Shown: in pieces, positions 1 through 10,900 of the stretch | How positions within the stretch are numbered: position 1 is the stretch's first letter | Layout: each line of letters starts with the position of its first letter | Source: Polytrichum commune | Lineage: Eukaryota > Streptophyta > Polytrichopsida > Polytrichales > Polytrichaceae | Reading direction: 5' to 3' | Assembly: GCA_950295325.1 (NCBI GenBank) | Contig: OX485807.1 | Location: 49,152,796-49,216,795, forward strand | DNA length: 64,000 bases | The notes under the pieces: model-generated | Databases searched by the model: none | What the model saw: the letters and a program-made list of their open reading frames with translations, nothing else | What the model was told of the DNA's origin: nothing | Position numbers and translations under genes: made by a program

Positions 1-3000
1 TACCTAGTGCTATGCATTGTACTTCATCCGTTCTTTGTTGTTTGGAGAATACCCGAACCCCTCTTGGTTCCTTACGCAAAACAAATTCCCATCCACTCTT
101 CGCGACGTCAGGTGCAAAAAAAACTTGTTCGATATGGAGAGGAAAGGCAAATGATTGTGCTGAGTAAAGAATCAATCTGTCAAAGTTTACAATGGTGAAA
201 CCATAGTCGTCGCGCTTCATCGTCGCCCCATCTCCCTTCATGTTTGCAACGACCCAATTGCAATAGAGGACCACCACCTCGAAGAATCCATAGTCCACAG
301 AGAGGATTTCCTCAATCCAACCCACATACTCCAACTCCGTTGCCTTTGGATTTGTGTCCTTCAGGCCCGAGCGACATAATTGTCGAAATGTTGCGGCCAC
401 CCCAGAGTCCATCGTTGTCAATTGCGCCTGTGCGCTTCGGACACGGATGTGGTTTCCAAACGCATACATGGATCGATACGACTTCGCTGCATCCGATGGA
501 GGTAATATCAAGGCCCTAACGTCTTCTTGTACCTCCTCAGTCCCTTCTTCCATGGCGCGCACCACTACTTTTGGAAACCAAATGTGGAAATCCTCGTCGC
601 GCAACTCCGCTGGGTACATTACCCGCGCCTTCCGCTTCTTGCGCCTGTATTCGTGCCGCTCACATTCCCGCCGTGACATGTCATCCTCGTGTTTCCTGCA
701 TTTTGGTTACAACCCAACACATCATTACCCGTGACATGCTAAAATCACTAATGTCAGTCATATTATGCATACAACATTAGTCGTACTGTGTCGCGATAAC
801 TACAACGAAGTGCATATTTTACGACTACATTTTGTGATTGTACTCAGTCATATATCCCGAAATATGACTGAGTGCAGTCATGAATTTTGGTAATGTGAGA
901 TGAGTTTTGTGAAAGTTCGTATGGACTGGACTGTTGTTCTAAGAGAGGTGGTGCATTTAAGGTCTTTCCACTAGAATCATAACTCACCTCCTCCACTCTT
1001 CCAGTGGTGCCGCATTGTTCACCACGAACTCATGTATCCATTGTCGAAGGTCGGATGGGAGATGACGCACCCGCCCGCCACCTTCGAGGATCTCATCATA
1101 CATTGATGGGTCTTCTTTGTCATCCCACACTCTTCGAGTGGTGACTGTATATTCTTGCATATACTCCGTGCAGAATCCCAATGCCTCTACTATGGCGTAG
1201 CCTTCAGCCATGCAACCCTCTGGTCGAGTACGGTTTCGGACATACCCTTTGAGAGTCTTCAGGTACCTCTCTATAGGGTACATCCAACGTGTATGTACGG
1301 GTCCACAAATTTCCACTTCCTCCACGATATGCATGACCAAATGGCTCATGATGTCAAAAAATGATGGCGGGAATTCTTTTTCCAACATGCATAGTGCTAT
1401 GGCCGCTTCACACCTCATCTCATGTATTGTTGCGGGTTCAATGGACTTAGCACACACCCTCCTGAATACACGGCTCAACATTATTATTGATGTCCGCACT
1501 TCCTTTTCCATTGTGCAGCGCACACATAGTGCCAAGACTTGCTGCATGAGGACATGGTAGTCATGGGATTTCAGGCCTTTCATTGTCCCATCCACGTTTA
1601 CGCGCTTCTTCAACTGTCCCACATAGTGAGTGGGGGTTCGCAGTGCACGCACTTGCTCCACAAAGACTTCACGCTCTTCTTTCGTCATAACGTAAGAGGA
1701 GCGAGGTAGAATCACGCTACCGGGTTTTGTTCATGCTACGGGCCAAAGATGCGGGCGTATACCCGCCTCCTTCATGTCTAGACGAACTCCAATTGTATCA
1801 TTCTCTCCAAATATGGTTTTCATCACATTCTCAGCGATGTTTTTCTCACAATGCATAACATCCAGTGTGTGTCGAATTAGAAGATCCTGCACAGTGACTC
1901 CAGCCAGTGAGAAATTTGTTGGAGCGAATCACAATATCACTGCGTGCAATCATGTGACTGTACATGACTACACCCACTCACATAATACTCATAAACAATA
2001 TTACTATATGCAATCATGTGACTACGTCCAGTCACTTAATTCGGCTAATAATATACACGTACTTTCCAGTATGGAAGGTCATATAGACATGTCCTCCTCT
2101 TCACTCCATGATTGTGTACGGGGTCTGTCGTCTGCCCAGTTTGGTTTCTGTAGTGTTTTTGAGACCACTCTTCTCGCTCGTTCGCATATCGCAATTGCTC
2201 TCGACCACTCATCCTTCTTGGCGGTGGTCTCATCTCCGGCTGCCCATCAAAATTGGACCTCTGTCGTCTCCATTGGTGGGTTATTGGCAGTTGTCGTCTA
2301 TGTCCAATGTAAACATTCTTTTTCAACGCTTTGGAACGCCGTGTTGCCACGTTGGGGCCACACACGGGGCACGCCCTATGTCCTTTTGTTACTTGCCCGG
2401 AAATCAAACCGTACGCCGGGAAGTCGTTCACCGTCCACAAAAGCAAGCCATGTAGCTTAAATGTTTTATCTTTGGAGTTTCCTTGCGATCCGTCCAAGCA
2501 GTCGATCCCTTTCCAAAGCTCTTGGAGCTCCTCAATCAAAGGTGCCATGTACACATCCACATTCCTGTCTTTCACACTATCTTTTCCTGGTATGATTAGC
2601 GCAAGCATCATGAAGAAGTTTTTGGTCACTAACCAAGGGGGAAGATTGTAGTTCAGCATGACCACGGGCCAAGTAGAGTGGCTGAGGCTTTGGTTCCTAA
2701 ATGGATTTACGCCATCCAGTGCAAGGCCAAGCCTAACGTTCCGTTCATCTTCCGCAAACCACGGCCACCTATTATTTACGTGGTCCCAAGCCTTCGAGTC
2801 CACCACGGACCTCATCACCTTGTCCTTACTTTTCCCTCCTACATGCCACTTCATTAGCTCCGCGATCCGTGTGCAGCTGTACATCCTTCGCAAACGAGGA
2901 ATCAGAGGAAAATGTCTCAAAACTTTGACTGGAATTGTACTGGAGTTCTCTACAAAGCGCGATTTGTGGCATGTTGGGCACTCCGTTGCATTCTCCAACT

Positions 3001-3616
3001 CTTTCCGAAACAAACAACTTCCATCTCTACACGAATGTATTGAGTTGTAGGACAACCCCAACTTCATCAATAAGCCTTTCGCCTCGTTGAATGATTTCGG
3101 TAGTGTGTTGTCCTTGGGTAAAATTGTCTTCTTCAACAACTTCAACAACTCATCCACAAAGTTGTTTGGTACGGCGAAGGTGGTGCAACACAATAGTATC
3201 AAGAGTGTCGATGTGAGACGGTTCGAGGGGCTTCCCTCATACAGTGGAGTTCCAGCTTCGTTTAAGAGAATTTGGTGGTCTACCCCACTGGGGTCCTCAC
3301 TGTTCATGGTACTCCCTCTTGTTTCCATGGGATCATTCATTTCTTCCCTTTCCCCCTCGCTACCATCACTGTCCCTCGTTGTGAAACCATCCCCCCCTTC
3401 ATCGTCTTCAACCCATGCATCCCCGAGTCCCTCATGTATGGTGGCGTCGGTTTCGTGTCTGTCATAATTGAGGCCATCGTACTTGCCGAAGCACTCTGCC
3501 ACCATACGTAGAACCTCAACTTCTCCATCATGTCCATCGTTTGTGTTAGGGTATGTCTGGCTTCTTTGCCCAGTCCGTGGTGCATGGGAGAACAAGTCAA
3601 TCGGGCTGTACTCGTC
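1..3616 (-). CDS. TNP2-type CACTA transposase, 3' end outside window, one stop inside
   Basis: This is the DNA-cutting transposase of the CACTA element. Exon model on the minus strand: 3616-2063, 1886-988, and 695 to beyond position 1; phases match (0, then 2). The first exon (acceptor CTCTCTGCAG) carries the Transposase_21 domain, with CPTC and CPVC cysteine pairs and the YIGHRRQLP motif. It ends DLPYWK at a GTACGT donor and joins DLLIRHTLDVMHCEKN in the next exon, as family members read. The second exon continues into DUF4218 (HDYHVLMQQ, WMYPIERYLKTLKGYVRN). The third is DUF4216 (VGWIEEILSVDYGFFEVVV, KDTNPKATELEY, WEFVLRKEPRG) and runs open off the edge. One in-frame TGA (1731-1733) sits where an Arg codon CGA is likely. 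The N-terminal exon upstream of 3616 was not identified. Confidence 0.88.
730..910. repeat. AGTCATA/TATGACT repeat cluster in TNP2 intron
   Basis: Several copies of the 7-mer and its complement lie in the intron between the DUF4218 and DUF4216 exons (696-987), for example TATGACTGAGTGCAGTCATG at 861-880, an imperfect palindrome. They match the motif found throughout this CACTA element. Confidence 0.7.
1925..2045. repeat. AGTCATA-type repeats in TNP2 intron
   Basis: CATGTGACT and CAGTCAC variants recur at short intervals in the intron separating the Transposase_21 exon from the DLLIRHTLDV exon. They are absent from the flanking exons. Confidence 0.55.
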
Positions 3617-4117
3617 CTGCAGAGAGTGATAAATTTGTGCGCACGTTATATATTTTCGCTTTGGCAGAAACATATGACAAGGACTGATAACAATGACAAA
3701 CATAGACCACGGATTGTATATAACATGGACCTAATATATACAAATGTATGAACACGACAAGGAGCAATCCCAAGTAGTGTTGTATCACAAGGACGAGTCA
3801 TAAATTTGTGACTTCTGTGTTACATGGTTCTGTCATAAAATGCGCGCTGTATCTAACGACGGGCAATCATGAAACGCCGAATATAACATGTAACATGCGT
3901 GGGGGGGGTGTTCATCGATTATGAAGACAAGAGTGTGTCAGGTAAAAGAAATTTCATGCAACATACAACGGAAAAACAATGGATGTAAAAAATTGGTCAT
4001 GTTCCACGTACACATATATACAAAATTTTGTCAAAACAAAACATGACTTGGTGTAGTCATGTTAGTGAACACATGACACACTTTACTCATTCCTAATATG
4101 GACTAATGGGTGCCAGC
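3617..4117 (-). other. Intergenic or intronic stretch between SET and TNP2 genes
   Basis: No convincing coding exon is visible. It contains a G-run near 3900 and AGTCATG-type CACTA repeat units around 4040-4090. A 5' exon of the TNP2 gene may hide here, but I could not define one. Confidence 0.4.
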
Positions 4118-5016
4118 CTACAATGCGGTGTGCGGGTTCAAAGAGTAGTGTGCATACAACTCTTCTCCGACCAAAATGTCCTTTGTGGCTAAGGTGATTA
4201 CATACCCCCATTCATGTTTGTTCCAGGGCTTTGGCAACATGCGAAATTCCCACACCACATTTCCTATTTCTTTGCGTCCTATGGAACTATTTATGAAGCC
4301 AGCGACATTCCCCTTCATTACATCTCCATCGATGTACAAGTCTGGCTCAACTTGCATCGCATATGACTTCACTCGAGGTTGTGCCTTCTTCAAAGCTCTG
4401 TATTCTCCCAAGGTGTATTGTGGTTCTACGAATGGAAGCAGTTCCTCTCCCTCTTTGGCGGGTTGAAGTGCAAAGAGACCCCAACCCATGAATGGGAAGT
4501 TGGACACCCTTACTTCCCATTCTCTATTCCAGTATAAAAACTTTATAAGTTTTGGGATGGGCCCGTCACACCACTGTTCGTCATACACGTTTGACCCCCA
4601 TGTCTACAAGGCTCGTACTCTTGCAGACGTTGTGTTTGGCATTGACTGTGAAGGCGTTTCGTATCCTCCTAGGAACTTTCTCAGGGATGTCTTGCAAGCA
4701 GCTTTTACAATGGGTCTCCATCGGGCCTACAAAATTCATGTACACAAGGATGAAAACTCGCTCATAGCATGACCACCCGCTTACGCTCATTCAAAAGTCG
4801 TTTCATGGAATGACTCACCAAGATAGACGCTGTAAACACAGGGTCCCTTTTTTTGCTGCGAAGATGCTTTCGGATTGTGGCTCGATCAAGGACTTTCCCT
4901 CCTGCACACTCCATGCATGGGCATGGGTATTTGGATAGCCGCATTGCGTCTGCTTGGACCTCTTCTTCTTGCCATAACTGTAGATGCTTCAAGCTTTCGA
5001 CCTCCCCTCCTGCCAT
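4118..5016 (-). CDS. SET-domain protein with Cys-rich N-terminus, carried by the CACTA element
   Basis: Exon 1 (5016-4819) begins MAGGEVESLKH, carries the Cys cluster YPCPCMECAGG followed by IRKHLRS, and ends at a GTGAGT donor. The Cys cluster resembles the transposase-associated domain of TNP2 proteins. The last exon (about 4603-4118) is a SET fold: GWGLFA (cofactor loop), YTLGEYRALKKAQP, DLYIDGDVMKGNVAGFINSS in place of the usual NHS motif, NVVWEF, and GEELYAHYS (the GEELxxDY motif), followed by a TAG stop. SET domains transfer methyl groups from S-adenosylmethionine to lysines. A middle exon starting near 4740 (acceptor TTTTGTAG) reads in frame to a TAG at 4604-4606 just before TWGSNVYDEQW. 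That TAG is either a nonsense mutation or part of a splice acceptor. Substrate and activity are unknown. The gene lies directly upstream of the transposase on the same strand. Confidence 0.75.
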
Positions 5017-5084
5017 CCTGTGATGTGCACGGCATACGGGGCGGGTCAATTTGTGATATCGGGATACCTTGCAAGGAGTGAGTG

Positions 5085-5215
5085 CTCACATGCGCGTAGT
5101 CACTTGAATATTTGGATACATACGAAAGGGTGGTCAAATAACCCAAGGCAGTCATATAACACACGGGAGTCATATAACACATGGCAGTCATATCACACAC
5201 GGGAGTCAGTCATTG
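5085..5215. repeat. AGTCATA repeats at the 5' side of the SET gene
   Basis: Five or so spaced copies of AGTCATATAACACA-like units lie just upstream of the SET gene start, so they fall in its promoter or first intron. Same motif family as elsewhere in the CACTA element. Confidence 0.6.
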
Positions 5216-5430
5216 ATGGTAATTGAATAATTATTTATGATGTCCCTAAGTTTACACGGAATTCAAGGAAATTCAAAAAGTTAAAGCCCACACTATATTG
5301 GGTTATGAAACTTACGTCCATAACCAGATTTACCCTCTTTTCTTTTGAGCATTAAATTTAGGGATAACTTTTCATAATCTCATTTAGATATTCTAAATTT
5401 GAGTACTTAACAAATATTCCGATTCAACCC

Positions 5431-5694
5431 GAGCTGACTTTTCGCCCTGTTTGCCTAATTTTAAGCGGCCCCTAAATATATCGTAATCGATTCGGCATGA
5501 TTCATATACCCCAGTTATACGTAAGTGTGGTGAAGCCCATACTTTTTTTTTTCTAAAAGTAATTTCAACGGGGCCCGAAGTAAATCCACAATCGGACCCC
5601 TTTTTACCCTGTTCTTGAAATCGAGCTGACTTTTCACCCTGTTTGCCTCTTTTTAAGCGGCCCCTAAATATATCGTGATCGATGAGGCCTGATT
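5431..5694. repeat. Direct repeat of about 70 bp
   Basis: Two copies, 5431-5502 and 5623-5694, share GAGCTGACTTTTC, CCCTGTTTGCCT and TAAGCGGCCCCTAAATATAT. They lie in the AT-rich stretch between the divergent CACTA genes. I see no gene in 5217-6300. Confidence 0.75.
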
Positions 5695-6317
5695 ACATTA
5701 AATCACACATTAAATCACATTACATTAAATTATGGCCCCGCCCGGATTTTTTCCAAACCCTATAAGAAAATAGCTGCCCGCCCCGCCCGAAATCGAAAAA
5801 AATATTGCTCTTCCATTCTTGAAGGCCACTTGACTACAAATCCCATATTGAGTGCACTTCACCTTCAATGTCTCAAATCCAATATATATGTGCACTTCCA
5901 CCTAGTAATTAAGGCATTAAATGGGATTTCATCCCGGAAGTGAAACCATCAACCAAGAATGTAATTAACTTGGAAGTCAAAAAATTAGAAAATCCTCATC
6001 AACATTGAGGTTATAATTTTTATGACTTACCATTTGAAATTGTCTTCGTCATTCTTAAATGTCACTTCAATTTAGTGTGCTGATGTGGTTGGTATATTTT
6101 ATAATATTTTAGATAATTATGGCTACTTTCAAGAATATTCATACGCACTTAAGTATAAAATATACTTAATGGAACTAATTAATCAAATATTTTAATTACC
6201 GGGTTTAATTGGAGTCACGCTTCCATTAATTAAAAGTTAGGGTTAATTAAGCTTACTGGATATAAAAATTGGGTACATGTAACTACTGAAATTCCATTTT
6301 TATAAGTCATGATAATC

Positions 6318-6530
6318 TCTCTCTCTCTCTCCAACCCTCCCTCCCTCCCTCCCCCTCTCCCTCTCCCTCTCTCCCTCTCTCCCCCTCTGCCTCCCTCCCT
6401 CCCCCTCTGCCTCCCTCTCTCTCCCTCTCCCTCTCTCCCCCTCTGCCTCCCTCCCTCTCCCTCCCCGCGCCTCTCCCTTCCTCGGACATCTGTCCCCGAC
6501 TCTGTCTCTCTCCCTCCCTCCCCCCCCCCC
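6318..6530. repeat. CT-rich microsatellite-like tract
   Basis: About 200 bp of (CTCC/CTCT)n in the divergent intergenic region. It produces long spurious ORFs on both strands. Such polypyrimidine tracts are common near plant transcription starts; a promoter role here is inference. Confidence 0.85.
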
Positions 6531-6925
6531 ACCTCCCCGCGCTCTCTCCTCGCCATCTAACCTGTATCGCCGAACCCTCCCTCCCCGCGCTCTCTCCCTT
6601 CTACCTCGGCCATCTAACCTGTATCGGCAACCACCTAAACCCACAGCCTTCTACCATCCCCCCCCCCCGCCTCCCCGCGCTCTCTCCCTTCTACCTCGGC
6701 CATCTAACCTGTATCGGCAACCACCTAAACCCACAGCCTTCTACCATCCCCCCCCCCCGCCTCCCCTCCCTCCCCGCGCTCTCTCCCTTCTACCTCGGCC
6801 ATCTAACCTGTATCGGCGACCACCTAAGCCATAGCCTTCTACCATCCCCTCCCGCCTCCCCTGCCTCCCCGCGCCCTGTCCCTTCCCCCTCGGCCATCTA
6901 ACCTCCTCGCCATCTAACCTAAAGC
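6530..6925 (+). repeat. Tandem repeat, 90-98 bp unit, about four copies
   Basis: Units contain CCGCGCTCTCTCCCTTCTAC, GGCCATCTAACCTGTATCGG and CCACAGCCTTCTACCATCCC. The CCATCTAACC landmark falls at 6553, 6610, 6700, 6798 and 6894. The array ends just before a possible splice donor (CAGGTAAGT at 6959), so it may form the 5' leader of the plus-strand gene. Confidence 0.85.
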
Positions 6926-6959
6926 CACAGCCTTCTACATTCGGAGCATTCGGAGCATC

Positions 6960-7780
6960 AGGTAAGTGTAGGGTTCGCTGCTTGAATAGTTCGAAGAAGT
7001 TTTTGGTTCGGTGCTTGCAGGATTCGGTTGACTTTTTGGGTTCGGTGCTTGAAGGATTCCCTCCAAGGAATGGTTCGGAGCATCAGAATGATGCTGGGTT
7101 CGGTGCTGCTTTTCCAATTCGGTGCCACAGCCAAGTAGTCTTCGCATCAGATAATTGCTGGGTCCCTATCTAAGTTGAAGCATTCGGTGCATTTCTCACA
7201 AGGAGCATCAGACAAGTGCTGGGTCAGTTTCAAAGGTGATTATGCAGTGCTCACAAGGAGATTCAGTGGAGTGTTGGGTTCGGTGCTCTATTTGGACAGT
7301 GGCTACTCGGTGTTGTATCGGTGTGTGGGTGCCCCTGTGAGACTGCATGAAGTGTGCTAAGTTCGGCCACAGCTAAGTTCGGACACAGCTACTTCCATCC
7401 TTTGCTCTGATCGGTGTGTGGATACTTCGGTGCCTTTCAACTTTTTGGGTTGAGGGTACCCCCAATTCGGACACTAAATCGCTCTCATTTTCGGCGACTC
7501 TCGCTCTTGACGATTGAGAGGGAGGGCTCTCCCTCTGACTACCCTTTTCTCTCACTCTCAAGGTTGTGCACTCTCTCATCTCCAAGGCTAAGATTTTAGG
7601 TTAAATATTAATACTTCAAAATTCTCAAAACTTGTACTTTGAAAGACGACATGTAAATTGTGCAATGATCAATCCTAATTCAGACACTAAATCTTCATTC
7701 GGAGTGGTTTCCTCTAGATGTCTCATACCAATACCCCACACACACAAAGTAATACGAAGAGGAGAAAGGTGAGCTCACTT
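6960..7780 (+). promoter_or_regulatory. Putative leader/intron of the plus-strand CACTA gene
   Basis: This stretch lies between the tandem repeat and the first coding exon. TTCGGTGCTTG and TTCGGAGCATCAG motifs recur many times between 6940 and 7300. No convincing protein exon was found. It is probably 5' UTR and intron sequence, which is an inference from position and from the donor-like CAGGTAAGT at its start. Confidence 0.35.
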
Positions 7781-7925
7781 GAATTCGCACCTTCCGCGTC
7801 GTTCAGTTGTGGAGGTGATGGTTGTACGACACCTCCTCCGCTCACATGTAGCTGGAACAGCAGCAATGGGGACAACCTTATTGTCCTCAATTAACACTAA
7901 TGTGCATTTGGGTATTGTAGAATCA

Positions 7926-10900
7926 TGGAGGAGGAAATTCCGGAGTATGAGAGGATGCGGAAGAAAAACATTGAGGCCAACAACCAGAAGCTGCGGGAAC
8001 TGGGTCTGTCACCGATAGGGACTTCTCATTTCAAGAGGCCTGAGGACCCCGGGTATGTATGACCAAACCCTAATACAACGGACCCGCTACCGCTAGGGTT
8101 GCTTCTGAATTTTGAAACATTTATGAGTCCTTGTAGTCATAAAGTGCATACAACTCGCTGAAGACATGACTGTTTGCAGTCATAGTTCAAATTATTATGA
8201 CTCCCTGTAGTCATAGTGCAAATCATTATGACTCCCTGTAGTCATACTTTAAGGTCATTATGACATAGTCCAGTCACATTTGCTTGATTATGACTCCTCC
8301 TAGTCATAAACATATTGTAACTTCTTCCCACCCCTTTGTTGTTGTGCATCACATGTGGCTTCTATTGGTTTTCTATGATCAAGCAGTTATGATCATGTGT
8401 ATGAACAATGTTCTTGTTTGTTATGACATAATGCGCGAATAATCTAGCGGAAAGAAGGACAAGGTTGGTGCCCACAATGAAGATGAAAGTTTGAACTATT
8501 GGAACTCAATTAATACTAGCTAGAACTTGTGTATGTGTTTGTTGCATATTCCTTTCGTAAGATGAATTCACAAAAGTGCACACTTTAGCTCTTGACCATT
8601 AGAATCTCTCAATTTTGGAGTTCCTCAACCCTCTAAATCCACCAATCTTTGTTACACAATTTTTGATTGAATTTTCTAATAAAGGTATTCAAGATCGTCT
8701 TGAAAGTGGGAAGGAATCTAAGGCACACTTCCATGTGACACTAGAGTTGGCAAAAACATTTGCAAGCTTGTCACCTACATCTTAACCAAGACCATACAAA
8801 TATCAATTACTCTTAATTTTGGTTTTTGGTTTCACAACCTCAAATGTTGGATTTAGAAAGTGAGAGTTTGCTCATTGGGTTTTGTCAAGACTTTTCATTT
8901 TGACAAGTTTATCACAAACACATAGTGAGCCGTTGAAGACCAAAGAAATTGTTGGAGTTGTTGAGGGAGGGTGCCACTATACATAACTTGTCACCTCACT
9001 TTTGAATGTTATTTTAGGTCCAACTTGTGTAGGTGTTTGTTACATATTCCTTTCGTAAGATGAATTCACAAAAGTGCAAACTCAATCTAATGTGTTGACA
9101 ATACGATTTAGCAATAGGTTCTACCAATTACAATGGAATCATGAATTGAGTTCCTCATATAGGGGTTCAATTTCAATCTTTATTTAGGACCAATCTCATG
9201 TACATGTTGTGACCAATTTCATGATTATGACTCCTCCGAGTCATACAAATGTGGAGACCTCATGACTCATTTGAGTCATGTTTCAGCATTGACAGTCGTT
9301 GGAGTCACGCTTTTTGTGAGATGTAATGTCCGTCTAATAACTCCCGCTCGTACTGAACAGTGTGGTTCCCGCGACTTCCACCAAAAATGCCGAAATGAAC
9401 AATGTACTAGTCAATTTGATAACAAAAATAGCTAATCTGCCTGATGGCATGCAAGTGGAAGTATTTCGCACAATTGCTAGTTTCCCAACAATTTCATTGC
9501 CATTTTTGGAAATGACTTCGAATGAGGTTGCGCGTGTTTTTGAGAGCAGCCGTGGCGTGCCTGTGGGAGAGCCGGGTCCATCTCTAGAGCAGGGTGGTGG
9601 CTGGGGTGTGACCACTCGAGCGAAGGGAAAAAAACAACTTCATGAAACGGACCTCGATGATGACGAGGACGAAGAGGACGAAGAGGAGACTTCCGAGGAC
9701 GAGCGGCCCAAACCAAGGAGGCGGAAGGTAAAAACATAAATCTCCGTAGTCTCTTGCATTTGCAAACGTATTTAGTCGTCCGCGTTACTTGGGCCTCATT
9801 CCAAACACGTATAGAAAAAATGTTGGTAACATATGTCCGTATATGAATATCAATCCATGAGGTCATAATCTGACCCCGAACATGATACTTAGTACAGTCA
9901 TGTAATATGACTATAGGTAGTCATATGACTTTGTCCAGTCATATTATGCAATCATATCCTTCCACTCGGCCATGTAGTGTGACTCGATGCAATCATGTAA
10001 CTTAGTACAGTCATGCAGGGTGACTCCACGCTCACATATAGTGTACCATACGTTCGTTTGTGTAGGGTAATGCAAATGAACCCAGGTCATGGCCGTTGCA
10101 ATCTAGCGGAAAGAGGGGCAAGGATGTCGATGAGGAGGATATCCTGTTGTCCCAAGACATGCAAGATATTCTCCGAGCTTGTGAGATGGACGCCGACGAA
10201 GCATCGGCGGACAGCGAGGAGGCAGACATAGGCGTAGGGCATCGTAACGAGCTCCTTGACGAGCTGGAGCTCCGGGAAGTAAGCATTTTGCGGCGTATGG
10301 CTCAAAAAGGAGCTGATCCGACACAACTTCGCGAGAAGGTGCGTTCCCTTGGCCGGACGGCCGAGGTTGAAGGCGGCGACGGAAGCGCGCGGCTTCGACA
10401 GTCGAAGTTGAAGAACCTTAGGCGGTCTTTGAAGAAGAGTGACGAGCTGCACACTTCTAGTGGTGGTCAGCGTTTGTGGGTCGAGGTCGACGAGGCCGGG
10501 TGCCCGACAGGGATACACAGGCCTGACTGGCTGACGCGACTACGCGGGTACTCTCGCGACCTCGACTGGAGCGTCGACAACTTCAGGGCACACCCACGGC
10601 CCTTGTTGTTGGCGATTAACGACAAGATGGCCGCACAGTTCGAGTACCGTGGTGGACTCGGAGACGTGCCTGAAGCTATTTTTTTTCAGATTTTGCGGCA
10701 GCAGATGCGGACTCGCAGGTCGAACATGAAGAAACTCATAGAGAGTTGTGGCCCGCTCCCACCGTATGTGAAGAAGGCGCACGTCGATAACTTCAAGCGG
10801 TTAATTGCCCGGACGGACAAAATCGCGGAAGCCACGCGCATGAAAGCCGCACGGCAGACCGTGCAGACCTTGTCGTATTCTGGAAGGTCCGAAGGGGAGG

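Noticed and set aside
2045-3703. Use of the full 552-codon open frame as the TNP2 start
   Set aside because: The first codons are an intron-like lead-in. A strong acceptor (CTCTCTGCAG) precedes codon 30, and the true N-terminus is probably in an upstream exon.
6230-6644. Overlapping 80-114 codon ORFs on both strands (Arg/Glu/Gly- or Ser/Pro-rich)
   Set aside because: They are translations of the CT microsatellite in every frame, not genes.
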